In this document: positions 44,872-53,354 of the stretch, piece after piece
How the letters are laid out: each line of letters begins with the position of its first letter
Position numbering within the stretch: the first letter of the stretch is position 1
Translations under genes and position numbers: made by a program
From: JADCRZ01 sp965200945
Lineage (GTDB): Bacteria; Bacteroidota; Bacteroidia; Chitinophagales; Chitinophagaceae
Assembly (NCBI GenBank): GCA_965200945.1
Contig: OZ241749.1
Coordinates: 1-64,000, forward strand
DNA length: 64,000 bases
Direction: 5' to 3'
The notes under the pieces: model-generated
Database searches by the model: none
Told to the model about the DNA's origin: nothing
What the model saw: only the letters and a program-made list of their open reading frames with translations

Positions 44872-46881
44872 ATGCACATGAAAATGACTGTTCTGATGGG
44901 ATGTTTGCTGCTGTGGTGCGGAGGCCTCTTTGCACAACCCGACCGCTGGCAGCAACGGGTAAGCTATACGATGGAGGTAAACATGAACGTATCCACCAAC
45001 CGGCTAGCTGGAAAACAGAAACTCGCCTATACCAACAATTCTCCCGACACGCTCGAACGCGTATTTTATCACCTTTACTTCAACGCTTTTCAGCCCAACA
45101 GCATGATGGATACCCGCAGCCGTGAGCTCGGCAAGATCGTGCTGGGCAAGGACCGCCAGGGCAATGACGTGCGCGACTGGGACTCCCGCGTCCGCGACCG
45201 CATCCTGTACCTGAAACCTGAGGAGATCGGCTATCAGAAGATCCTCTCGCTCAAAATGAACGGCGTGGCGCAGACTTTCTCGGTGGAAGAGACCATCCTC
45301 GAAGTGAAGCTCACCAGGCCCATCCTGCCGCACAGCACCGTTACCTTCGATATGGAATTCGAAGCCCAGGTGCCCCTGCAGATCCGCAGAAGCGGCCGCG
45401 ACAACCCTTCCACCGGCGTGCGCTATTCCATGAGCCAGTGGTACCCTAAAATGTGCGAATACGATTATGAAGGCTGGCACCCCACGCCATATATCGCCCG
45501 CGAGTTTTACGGCGTCTGGGGCGACTACGATGTAAAGATCACGATCGACAAGAACTATTTGGTTGGCGGCACCGGCTACCTGCAGGACCCCGACAAGATC
45601 GGGTTCGGCTATGAAACCGCCGGGACAAAAGTGGCGCCGGCGGCCGGCAGTACGCTGACCTGGCATTTCCTGGCGCCCAACGTGCACGATTTTATGTGGG
45701 CCGCCGATCCTGAATACAAGCACCTGGTGCGCAAGGCAGCCAACGGCACCACCATCAACGTGATCTACGATGCCGACGAAAAACTGTTGCGGCAGCGTTT
45801 TGATACGATGGGCACGCGGCTGAAGGCTTCTTACAAAAATGATTTCCATACCTATGTCAGCTCCTACAACGCTGCGTGGGCGCAGATCGCGGATGCAGCT
45901 GTGATCGTACTTCCGTTCATCGAAAAGACCTTCGGTGCGTACCCCTACAAGCAATACTCGTTTGTGCACGGGGGCGACGGCGGAATGGAATACCCGATGG
46001 CCACCCTGATTTCGAGCGGCAGCCTCGGTACCGCCTTTCACGAATGGATGCACAGCTGGTACCAGATGATGATGGGCACCAACGAAAGCCTGTATCCCTG
46101 GATGGACGAGGGTTTCACGAGCTACGCCTCTACCCTGGTGATGCAGTATTACCGGGCGCAGACCAAACAGGCCGCGCCTGCAGGTGACGATGATGCCCCG
46201 CCGGCCGGTGCGCCGGCATCCGCCAATATTACGCCCCACCAGGGTTCCTATAAAGGGTACCTCAACCTGGCCAGAAGCGGCATAGAAGAACCGCTGACCA
46301 CCCATTCCGACCATTACAATACCAACTACGCCTACACCAATGCCGCCTATTCGAAAGGCGCCGTGTTCCTCGAACAGCTTGGCTATATCACCGGGGCACA
46401 GGTGCGTGACAAGATCCTGCTTGAATATTACAAGGACTGGCATTTCAAGCACCCCAACGTGAACGACTTTATCCGGGAAGCTGAAAAAGTGAGCGGGATG
46501 AAGCTCGACTGGTACCGGGAATACTGGATCAATACCACCAAGCTGATCGACTACGCCATCGACAGCGTGTGGGCGGAAGGAAACAAGACAAAGGTGCGCC
46601 TGAAGAACAACGGCGACATGCCGATGCCGGTCGATCTCCAGGTCATATACAAAGACGGCTCAAGGGAGCTGCACTACATGCCGCAGTATTTTATGTTTGG
46701 ACAAAAACCGGAAGAAGCGGGCGCAGGCCCGCGGGTCGTTCATGAAGCCTGGAAATGGACGCATCCCTTGTATGTAATAGAGTTGTCGCACAAGCCGGAA
46801 GATATCTCCTCCATCGAGATCGATCCAACGCAGCGGATGGCTGACATCAACAGAGAGAATAACAAGCTGGAGATACGGTAA
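44872..46881 (+). CDS. M1-family metallopeptidase, exported
   Basis: About 669 aa from ATG 44872 (44878 is equally possible), with a signal peptide (MTVLMGCLLLWCGGLFAQ). Gluzincin site HEWMHSWYQ near residue 390, with the third ligand Glu in YPWMDEGFTSY 18 residues later; the substrate loop GGMEYP replaces GAMEN. An N-terminal beta domain precedes the catalytic part, and a low-complexity insert (APAGDDDAPPAGAPASA) follows the active site. Likely an aminopeptidase for peptides outside the cytoplasm. Upstream frame to 44794 has no signal sequence. Confidence 0.92.
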   Translation: MHMKMTVLMGCLLLWCGGLFAQPDRWQQRVSYTMEVNMNVSTNRLAGKQKLAYTNNSPDTLERVFYHLYFNAFQPNSMMDTRSRELGKIVLGKDRQGNDVRDWDSRVRDRILYLKPEEIGYQKILSLKMNGVAQTFSVEETILEVKLTRPILPHSTVTFDMEFEAQVPLQIRRSGRDNPSTGVRYSMSQWYPKMCEYDYEGWHPTPYIAREFYGVWGDYDVKITIDKNYLVGGTGYLQDPDKIGFGYETAGTKVAPAAGSTLTWHFLAPNVHDFMWAADPEYKHLVRKAANGTTINVIYDADEKLLRQRFDTMGTRLKASYKNDFHTYVSSYNAAWAQIADAAVIVLPFIEKTFGAYPYKQYSFVHGGDGGMEYPMATLISSGSLGTAFHEWMHSWYQMMMGTNESLYPWMDEGFTSYASTLVMQYYRAQTKQAAPAGDDDAPPAGAPASANITPHQGSYKGYLNLARSGIEEPLTTHSDHYNTNYAYTNAAYSKGAVFLEQLGYITGAQVRDKILLEYYKDWHFKHPNVNDFIREAEKVSGMKLDWYREYWINTTKLIDYAIDSVWAEGNKTKVRLKNNGDMPMPVDLQVIYKDGSRELHYMPQYFMFGQKPEEAGAGPRVVHEAWKWTHPLYVIELSHKPEDISSIEIDPTQRMADINRENNKLEIR

Positions 46882-46925
46882 TTTAAAACAACTTTCGGTT
46901 GAATACCGCCGGTTCCAATCTCCTG

Positions 46926-47223
46926 CTGCTATCGGAGAAGACAAAAATCAGAGACGATATTCTGATAGCAGGTTCTTCTTATGTTCCAGCGGAACATCTG
47001 CCGGGTAGCTATAAGACCGTCCCGCACAACGTTCCATCGGAACGTCTGTTGCTCCTGGGTGCAGCACCCGGGCAACAGACGTTCCGATGGAACGTGATTG
47101 GATCTCATGGCATGCTACCCATCAAATGTTCCTCACGGAACATGAAAGCAATCGCTTCCATACGTTATAATCGACCCCCTGTTGCTTCTATATTTTTCTA
47201 CCCGGCAGGTGTTCCAACGGAAC
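46926..47223. repeat. Nested palindrome cluster, REP/BIME-like
   Basis: A 424-bp gene-free gap (46882-47305) holds: hairpin CTGCTATC/GATAGCAG (46926-46971); ATGTTCC-AGC-GGAACAT (46981-46997); GGGTAGC at 47003-47009, inverted as GCTACCC near 47114; a 67-base near-perfect hairpin (47029-47095) with 26 paired bases, each arm itself containing GTTCC and GGAAC; ATGTTCC-TCAC-GGAACAT (47126-47143); and GTTCC-AAC-GGAAC (47211-47223). The order GTAG, hairpin, CTAC is that of a REP doublet. No RAYT transposase gene is in the window. Confidence 0.75.
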
Positions 47224-47305
47224 CTCACAAACAAGCAAAGCTCCTGTTGTGGTTCCTTACCCTGCTGAGATTACAATGAGGATTAAAAATAGATCCCTGT
47301 GCTTC

Positions 47306-48229
47306 CTACCCAAGCTCGATCTCGAAATTCACCAGATCCACAAACTGCCGGATACGGTCGTCGATGTCTTTTCTGGTGATCTCGCGCAGACGGCCGGTAC
47401 CGAATTTTTCCACGCAATAGCTTGCCATCGCGGAACCCACGATGATGGCGGTCTTCATGTTCCCGAAGGAGATGTCGCCCGTTTTGGCGATATGACCGAT
47501 AAAGCCGCCTGCAAATGTATCCCCGGCGCCAGTGGGGTCAAACACATCTTCGAGCGGAAGGGCAGGGGCGAAGAACACTTCCTTGCCATTGAACAGGAGC
47601 GCACCATGTTCACCTTTTTTGATGATCAGGTATTTCGGTCCCATCTTGAAAATTTCCTTGGCTGCCTTTACCAGCGAATGCTGTCCGCTCAGCTGCCTCG
47701 CTTCGCTGTCGTTCACCATCAGCACATCTACCTTTTTAAGTACTGTTTTCAGGTCATCCATGGCTGTGTCCATCCAGAAATTCATGGTATCCATCACCAC
47801 CAGTTTAGGACGCTCCCTCAGCTGTTCGATCACCTGCAGCTGTACCGAAGGAAGCAGGTTGCCGAGCATCAGGAAATCAGCGCCCTGGTAACTTTCGGGC
47901 ACCACCGGGGTAAAGTCGGCCAGCACGTTGAGCTGGGTATCGAGGGTGTCGCGACTGTTCATGTCGAGGTGGTACCGGCCACTCCAGAAAAATGATTTCT
48001 CGTCTTTTTTGATCTGAACCCCTTCGAGCACCACGCCCCTGGCTTCCAGGTCGTGCAGCTCGGTTTCCGGGAAATCGCCGCCGACCACCGAGATCTGGTA
48101 CACCGGTTTGGTGAAATTGGAAGCGCTCCATGCGATGTACGTGGCCGCGCCACCCACGATCCGGTCACTTTTGCCAAAAGGAGTTTCTATCGCATCAAAA
48201 GCCATCGAGCCAACAACGATTAAAGACAT
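47306..48229 (-). CDS. PfkB-family sugar/nucleoside kinase
   Basis: A 307-aa ribokinase-fold enzyme. N-terminal motif GGAATYIAWSASNF with the substrate-binding region, NDSEARQLSG, the hinge segment PKYLIIKKGEHGALLF, and the C-terminal signature DPTGAGDTFAGGFIGH with the catalytic Asp. It phosphorylates a sugar, nucleoside or similar alcohol; which one cannot be told. The start MSLIVVGSMAFDAIETPFG is typical of the adenosine kinase-like branch in Bacteroidetes. Preceded by a 230-bp gap without other genes. Confidence 0.92.
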   Translation of the reverse strand: MSLIVVGSMAFDAIETPFGKSDRIVGGAATYIAWSASNFTKPVYQISVVGGDFPETELHDLEARGVVLEGVQIKKDEKSFFWSGRYHLDMNSRDTLDTQLNVLADFTPVVPESYQGADFLMLGNLLPSVQLQVIEQLRERPKLVVMDTMNFWMDTAMDDLKTVLKKVDVLMVNDSEARQLSGQHSLVKAAKEIFKMGPKYLIIKKGEHGALLFNGKEVFFAPALPLEDVFDPTGAGDTFAGGFIGHIAKTGDISFGNMKTAIIVGSAMASYCVEKFGTGRLREITRKDIDDRIRQFVDLVNFEIELG

Positions 48230-48420
48230 ATGGAATAGATTTGCCTTGCCCCTTCAAGGATGGATTAGATGATTTTCTGTTACAATGCCCCAGGGGATGG
48301 GATCGAATAATTTTGCAAACCTAATCAATTTTGATGTCCACTCCTTGCTTATACCCATCCGGCGAGGGAACATTTTAGCGTGAAAGCGGATACCCCAATT
48401 ATGGTTGAAATAGCCAAGCG

Positions 48421-48452
48421 CTAACTATCGTTCGTTAGTTTTCTTATATTTG
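48421..48452 (+). promoter_or_regulatory. TetR-type operator and -7 box TATATTTG
   Basis: CTAACTATCGTTCGTTAG (48421-48438) is a partial palindrome of the form CTAACnAnCGnTnGTTAG, 6 bases upstream of a perfect -7 box TATATTTG (48445-48452). The ATG of the TetR gene follows 7 bases later, so transcription should start at or next to the ATG. Autoregulation by the TetR protein is the simple reading. Confidence 0.6.
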
Positions 48453-48459
48453 GTTTGGC

Positions 48460-49053
48460 ATGGCGAAAATACCCAGCAGACATAACAGCACCAAAAAGGA
48501 AACCATCCTGGAGGAAGCGGCACGTCTTTTTTACAAGCAGGGCTTCTCGGCCACTTCCATGCGCGAACTCGCCGAAAAGCTGGGCGTGGAAGCGGCGAGC
48601 CTCTACAACCACATACATTCAAAAGCGCAGATCCTGAAAGACATCTGCATGAAAGTGGCAGGCGACTTCAACGACAACATCAGCAGGATGGAAGAGAGCG
48701 TGGAACCGGCTATCAGCAGGGTGGAGGAACTGCTGCGTTTTCACATCCGTAAAATGATCAATTCGCACGAGGATGTATATGTGAGCGACCGGGAATGGAA
48801 ACATCTTTCGGAGCCGTTCCTGACCGATTACCGCGAGCAGCGCCGCAACTACCGCAAACGCTTTGCGTCGATCATAGAGCAGGGCGTGCAACAGGAAGAG
48901 ATCAATCCCATAGATGCTTCTACCGCCGTGCTCATTATCCTGCATGCGGTCGGCGGCATCGAATCATGGCACCGCAGCACTCAAAAGATCGGGGCCGACC
49001 TTCTCGAAGAAAACATGGTGACCATTCTGGTAGAAGGATTGCGAAAAAATTAA
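48460..49053 (+). CDS. TetR/AcrR family regulator
   Basis: A 197-aa repressor. HTH at about 12-55: ILEEAARLFYKQGFSATSMR, then ELAEKLGVEAASLYNHI with the recognition helix. The C-terminal ligand domain (RKMINSHEDVYVSDREWKHL, DYREQRRNYRKRF) resembles regulators of phenylacetate or fatty-acyl-CoA catabolism in Bacteroidetes, so an acyl-CoA ligand is a fair guess. An operator-like palindrome overlaps its promoter. No catabolic gene is next to it, so other targets must lie elsewhere. Confidence 0.9.
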   Translation: MAKIPSRHNSTKKETILEEAARLFYKQGFSATSMRELAEKLGVEAASLYNHIHSKAQILKDICMKVAGDFNDNISRMEESVEPAISRVEELLRFHIRKMINSHEDVYVSDREWKHLSEPFLTDYREQRRNYRKRFASIIEQGVQQEEINPIDASTAVLIILHAVGGIESWHRSTQKIGADLLEENMVTILVEGLRKN

Positions 49054-49096
49054 CGGTTGCCAAACTTCCTTCAACCTCCTTTGTTGATAAACAGGT

Positions 49097-49104
49097 TACC
49101 TTTG
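49097..49104 (+). promoter_or_regulatory. Bacteroidetes -7 box TACCTTTG
   Basis: TACCTTTG fits TAnnTTTG and ends 16 bases before the ATG of the 70-aa protein. Consensus match only; a TTTG at 49080-49083 is closer than the usual -33 spacing. Confidence 0.4.
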
Positions 49105-49120
49105 TAAAAATCACCTTAGC

Positions 49121-49333
49121 ATGAAGCGGTTTGTAGCGGGTTTATCCCTGGTGTTCTTTTGTTCCCTGCAGGCGGGCGCGCAATGCTCCATCTGCACCCG
49201 TACCGCCCAGCAGCTGGGCGAAAAACCTGCCAAAGCCCTCAATACCGGCATCATCTATCTTGCTGCCGCACCCCTGATGATTGCAGGCGTGATCGGGTAC
49301 CGCTGGTGGAAGCACAACGACTGGTCGGAATAA
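49121..49333 (+). CDS. Small exported membrane protein with CSIC motif
   Basis: A 70-aa protein: signal peptide (MKRFVAGLSLVFFCSLQAGA), then a CSICTRTAQQLGEKPAKALN segment with a CxxC pair right after the cleavage site, then one transmembrane helix (GIIYLAAAPLMIAGVIGYRWW). The CxxC at the mature N-terminus could bind a metal or heme or be redox-active. Sequences of this layout recur in Bacteroidetes, to my memory, without known function. Followed convergently by the aquaporin gene. Confidence 0.7.
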   Translation: MKRFVAGLSLVFFCSLQAGAQCSICTRTAQQLGEKPAKALNTGIIYLAAAPLMIAGVIGYRWWKHNDWSE

Positions 49334-49344
49334 TTTTACTCTTT

Positions 49345-50166
49345 TTATTTTGCCGATGCCCGTAGCGGGTAATTCGGAATCTCCTGGTAGTCTTTCCCTC
49401 CGCCTTCCTCAGACCCCACAGCTGCTTTTTTGAAGAAAAGATGGCTCCCTTTTTTCCAGTACACGAAAATTTCTGCCGCCAGCAGCATCGCTGCAACCGG
49501 TGCCGTGCAATACACCCACAAATGTTTCCACTTGTTTGCCACCAGCGAGGCGGCAAAGGAACGCGCCGGGTTGAGGCTCATCCCTGAAAACGGTACTTCC
49601 ACCGTTATAAACAACGCAATGCAACCTCCAGCAACGAACGGCACCCATTTTTCGTACCGCCTGGAACTGGCCGTGCATAAGAGAGAGAACATCATCAGAA
49701 AGGAAATTACAAATTCTGCAACAAACGCAGAAAGCATGGAATGCGGTGGCCGGGGTTCAGAGATCGCATAATTGATCACGGGATGCGAGAACAGGTCTCC
49801 TGTAAGCAAGGTCAGCAGCAGCGCGCCGCAGGCAGCCCCCGCAAACTGCATCAAAACATACATCACTGCGGTGCAGAGATCCATTTTGCCGAGGCTGAGA
49901 AAGGAACAGGTAACGGAAGGATTGAGGTGAGCTCCGGACTTTTTTCCGGCGAGAAGGGTTACGATAACAATGTATATACCCAGCATCAGCCCGAGCATCA
50001 TGCGCCTGAGCACAGGCTGCTGGGCAAGCCCGCTGCGCATCACAGGCAGCGAAGGATGTTCAAACCAGATCGTCATCAGTCCGGCCAGAATTACAAAGCC
50101 GGCCGTGCCCGCTGCTTCCATCAGATATGCCTGTCTATCATTTTTTACACCCGTCTTCTCCGGCAT
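49345..50166 (-). CDS. Aquaporin / MIP-family channel
   Basis: A 273-aa channel with six membrane helices. Both half-helix signatures are present, slightly altered: HLNPSVTCSF (NPS in place of NPA) and SLNPARSFAAS. Members pass water, glycerol or metalloids. The second-half LNPARSF is regular, and the first-half NPS variant occurs in some bacterial MIPs. Arginine of the selectivity filter (NPAR) is kept. Runs leftward, convergent with the CSIC-motif gene. Confidence 0.9.
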   Translation of the reverse strand: MPEKTGVKNDRQAYLMEAAGTAGFVILAGLMTIWFEHPSLPVMRSGLAQQPVLRRMMLGLMLGIYIVIVTLLAGKKSGAHLNPSVTCSFLSLGKMDLCTAVMYVLMQFAGAACGALLLTLLTGDLFSHPVINYAISEPRPPHSMLSAFVAEFVISFLMMFSLLCTASSRRYEKWVPFVAGGCIALFITVEVPFSGMSLNPARSFAASLVANKWKHLWVYCTAPVAAMLLAAEIFVYWKKGSHLFFKKAAVGSEEGGGKDYQEIPNYPLRASAK

Positions 50167-50353
50167 TTCATACAGATATTAGGTGACCAATGTATTCAGT
50201 CTGATCAGATCTATATTCAAATAATGTTCCCAGCCCGTATGTTACCCGTGGCTGAAATTTAAAATGGATCTTGGAGCATGCCCGCCTTCGCCCGAGCCCT
50301 GCCACCGCCATTATTGAAAGAATAACACAAACGGGAAAAAGATATTTTTCTAT

Positions 50354-50370
50354 TTGCAACAAAGTTGCAA
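50354..50370. promoter_or_regulatory. 17-bp palindrome TTGCAAC-AAA-GTTGCAA, metalloregulator-like
   Basis: A perfect 7-3-7 inverted repeat in the 315-bp gap between the aquaporin gene and the small Cys/His protein/TonB receptor pair. Size and symmetry fit a Fur/Zur-type operator, and the two downstream genes look metal-linked. I recall similar TGCAAC-N3-GTTGCA boxes tied to metal uptake in Bacteroidetes but could not verify. The rest of the gap has no supported gene. Confidence 0.5.
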
Positions 50371-50481
50371 TCTTTATGCTTTCGGAATAAGAGGTTTCAG
50401 GCTGATCCGGCATCTAACGGATAACCGGGGTTCTTTGAAACCCGACAACGATCGCTGCCGCAACCAGTCAATCACTGCCTG

Positions 50482-50826
50482 TTGAGATGTAACAAGACGA
50501 TACAAAATATTATTGCGGCTTTTCTGATGCTCGTGCTCATGGTCAGCACGGCACCGAAAACCTGGTTCCACGATGCCGTGGCGCACCACAAAGACACCGT
50601 CGCCGTCTGCAACCATCCCCTCAACGGTTCCCCCTGCTTGCACCAGAGCACCATCGATTGTCATTTCGACCTGCTCGTTGTTACTTCCCTCTACGTTTTC
50701 AAGGCGGACCTTTTTCCTGCCGGTCCGGCTCTGTCTTTTGCATCTTTTCTATGTGCGGCCGTTGCCGCTAAAACCTCCATGCGTACCGGCTCGCCCGAAA
50801 GCCGCGGACCGCCTGCCTTTTGCTGA
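50482..50826 (+). CDS. Small Cys/His-rich membrane-anchored protein
   Basis: About 114 aa from TTG 50482, or 99 aa from ATG 50527. It begins with a hydrophobic segment (NIIAAFLMLVLMVSTA), then AVAHHKDTVAVCNHPLNG, PCLHQSTIDCHFD with several His and Cys that could bind a metal, and a second hydrophobic stretch (ALSFASFLCAAVAA). It ends 51 bases before the TonB receptor, so the two are probably cotranscribed. Small proteins of this sort sit before metal-related TonB receptors in Bacteroidetes; a role in metal binding or sensing is inferred. Confidence 0.6.
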   Translation: MRCNKTIQNIIAAFLMLVLMVSTAPKTWFHDAVAHHKDTVAVCNHPLNGSPCLHQSTIDCHFDLLVVTSLYVFKADLFPAGPALSFASFLCAAVAAKTSMRTGSPESRGPPAFC

Positions 50827-50877
50827 ATCTTTCCTGCCATCGCGATCTTAACTATTTCTCATCAATCAAACTCGTTC

Positions 50878-53268
50878 ATGAAAAAGTTCTTACTTTTTTC
50901 CATGTTGGCATGTTGCGTCTGTGCGGCGTTCGGGCAGTCGCGCACGCGCACGGTCCTTTCCGGGAAGATCCTGGATTCCAAAACGGGGCAGCCCCTCTCA
51001 GGCGCCTCTGTGGTGCTGGCCGAATCGAAACAGGGCACCACCACCGACACTGGCGGCACCTATTCGTTTCGCAACGTGCCGTTCGGGCACACCATTCTCG
51101 AAGCTTCTTTCGAAGGCTATAAAACCATTGTGGCGCATGTAGACATTGTTTCGGGTGCCAATACAAAAGATTTCTCGCTCGCCTCTTCGGTCATGGAGAA
51201 CGAAGCTGTGATGGTAACAGCCGTTGGGGCGGCCACTTCCATCCGCAAGGCGCCGGTTCCGGTGACCCGGATGAACAAAACCGAATTGCTGTCGGTGCCT
51301 TCCACCAACATCATCGACGCCATCAGCCGCCAGCCGGGCGTGAGCCAGCTCACCACCGGACCGGCCATCTCCAAACCCATCATCCGCGGACTTGGCTATA
51401 ACCGGCTCGTGGTGATCAACGACGGGGTGCGGCAGGAAGGGCAGCAGTGGGGAGATGAACATGGCATCGAGATCGACGAGAACAGCGTGAGCCGGGTGGA
51501 GATCGTAAAGGGGCCCGCTTCCCTCATTTACGGCAGCGACGCGCTTGCCGGTGTGATCAATATCATCACCACCGTGCCTGCGCCGGAAAATACGATCCGC
51601 GGCAACGTGCTCGGTACCTACGGCAGCAACAACAAACAGCGTTCTTTTTTCGGCAACATAGGCGGCAACCAGAACGGTTTCAACTGGAATGCATGGGGTG
51701 ATTACGTAGCCGCCGCCGATTACAAGAACAAATATGATGGCCGGGTCTGGAACTCGAAGTTCAACGAGAAGAACCTGGGCGGCTATGTGGGATACAATGG
51801 CGCCTGGGGTTACAGCCACCTCATCGTGAGCAATTTCAACCAGAAGCTGGGCATTGTGGAAGGCGAGCGGGCCGACAATGGAAATTTTATAAAGGCGCTG
51901 CCCGGGGGACTGGACGACTATCCCAGTGCGTCGGATTACAACAGCATCAACCCTGCGATTCCCTACCAGCACATACGGCATTTCAAGGTGATCTCCGATA
52001 ACTCTTTCAAAGCGGGGTCGGGCAGGCTTTCGCTAAACCTGGGCTGGCAGCGCAACCAGCGGCAGGAGTTTGGCAATCCGGACGCGCCGGATGAAAAAAG
52101 CCTGTACTTCGATCTGCAGACCTTCAACTACAGCACTGCGTATCATTTCAAGGATACCCGCGGATGGACGACCTCGGTTGGCATCAGCGGTATGGCACAG
52201 AGCAACCAGAACAAGGGATTGGAAGTGCTGATCCCGGAATACAGCCTGTTCGACATCGGCGGGTTCGTATATACCCAGAAGGCGGTCGGCAAGGCCACGT
52301 TCAGCGGGGGCGTGCGGTACGATCACCGGTCGCTCAGCTCGAAAGCCTACGCAGACAACGGCACGCAGAAGTTCAATGCGTTCACAAAGGATTTCTCCAA
52401 TGCATCGGGCAGTGCGGGCGTCAGCTTCGCAGCCACCCAAAACCTGGTGCTGAAACTGAACCTGGCAAAGGGTTTCCGGGCGCCGAGCATACCGGAACTG
52501 GCTTCCAACGGCGCACACGAAGGCACCAACCGCTATGAATACGGAGATCAGAACCTCAGGTCGGAAAGTTCTTGGCAGGGCGATCTGGGACTGGAAGTGA
52601 ACTCTGAGCATTTCCTGTTCAACACCTCGGTCTTTTACAATTCCATCAGCAACTTTATATTTTACAGTAAACTGTCAGGCAAGGGAGGAGGAGATTCCCT
52701 GGTACTGGCCGAGGGCAACCTGATACCAGCGTACAAATTCGGGCAGCAAAGCGCGAACCTGGCAGGGTTTGAAGCGCTGCTCGATCTGCATCCGCATCCG
52801 TTCGACTGGCTGCACTGGCAGAACACCATCTCTTACGTACGGGGACGGTTCAGCGAAGCGATCGAAGGTACCCGCAATGTTCCCTTCATACCGGCCACCC
52901 GCTGGCTGAGCGAGCTGCGTGCGGAGTTGTTTGCACAGGGAAAAAAATTGAGGAATGTTTCGGTATTTCTGGAAACAGATCATACCTTTAACCAGAACCA
53001 GCCATTCACTGCGTATGGCACGGAAACCGCCACGCCGGGGTATACTTTGCTCAATGCTGGTATCACCGCCAACATCCGGAATACTAAGAAAACCCTGTTC
53101 AGTGTCTACCTCATCGGTAACAATCTTACAGATGTTGCCTACCAGAATCATCTCAGCCGGTTGAAATACACCGATGTGAACCAGCTCACCGGAAGACAGG
53201 GCGTGTTCAACACAGGAAGAAACATCGTGTTAAAGGTAAATGTGCCGCTTTCGTTTGTAACCAGGTGA
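50878..53268 (+). CDS. TonB-dependent outer-membrane receptor
   Basis: A 796-aa receptor: signal peptide (to about 20), carboxypeptidase-like regulatory domain at about 22-105 (GKILDSKTGQPLSGASVVL), plug at about 115-235 (PGVSQLTTGPAISKPIIRGL, RVEIVKGPASLIYGSDALAG) and a 22-strand barrel with the C-terminal LKVNVPLSFVTR. No SusC-type partner follows. The length and the upstream Cys/His protein and palindrome favour a metal or metal-chelate (zinc, copper, siderophore) substrate; sequence alone does not decide. Followed by its own terminator. Confidence 0.92.
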   Translation: MKKFLLFSMLACCVCAAFGQSRTRTVLSGKILDSKTGQPLSGASVVLAESKQGTTTDTGGTYSFRNVPFGHTILEASFEGYKTIVAHVDIVSGANTKDFSLASSVMENEAVMVTAVGAATSIRKAPVPVTRMNKTELLSVPSTNIIDAISRQPGVSQLTTGPAISKPIIRGLGYNRLVVINDGVRQEGQQWGDEHGIEIDENSVSRVEIVKGPASLIYGSDALAGVINIITTVPAPENTIRGNVLGTYGSNNKQRSFFGNIGGNQNGFNWNAWGDYVAAADYKNKYDGRVWNSKFNEKNLGGYVGYNGAWGYSHLIVSNFNQKLGIVEGERADNGNFIKALPGGLDDYPSASDYNSINPAIPYQHIRHFKVISDNSFKAGSGRLSLNLGWQRNQRQEFGNPDAPDEKSLYFDLQTFNYSTAYHFKDTRGWTTSVGISGMAQSNQNKGLEVLIPEYSLFDIGGFVYTQKAVGKATFSGGVRYDHRSLSSKAYADNGTQKFNAFTKDFSNASGSAGVSFAATQNLVLKLNLAKGFRAPSIPELASNGAHEGTNRYEYGDQNLRSESSWQGDLGLEVNSEHFLFNTSVFYNSISNFIFYSKLSGKGGGDSLVLAEGNLIPAYKFGQQSANLAGFEALLDLHPHPFDWLHWQNTISYVRGRFSEAIEGTRNVPFIPATRWLSELRAELFAQGKKLRNVSVFLETDHTFNQNQPFTAYGTETATPGYTLLNAGITANIRNTKKTLFSVYLIGNNLTDVAYQNHLSRLKYTDVNQLTGRQGVFNTGRNIVLKVNVPLSFVTR

Positions 53269-53296
53269 TAATTCCTGCGTCTAATCCACAACATCT

Positions 53297-53328
53297 AAAG
53301 AGCCTGAAACCATTTCAGGCTCTTTTTT
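53297..53328 (+). terminator. Rho-independent terminator after the TonB receptor gene
   Basis: AAAGAGCCTGAAA pairs with TTTCAGGCTCTTT around CCA, followed by a T-run to 53328. It lies 28 bases after the receptor stop codon. Confidence 0.9.
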
Positions 53329-53354
53329 CATATTAAACTACGTAAAACATAACC

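Noticed and set aside
45004..46452. Minus-strand frame of 482 codons
   Set aside because: Antisense to the M1 peptidase; no signal, motif or context supports it.
46926..47223. CRISPR array
   Set aside because: The GTTCC units are palindromes of varying centre and spacing with inverted order, not regularly spaced direct repeats, and no cas genes are near.
50168..50413. Minus-strand frame of 81 codons with one hydrophobic stretch, upstream of the aquaporin gene
   Set aside because: It covers the metalloregulator-like palindrome and has no family resemblance or supporting leader; probably chance.
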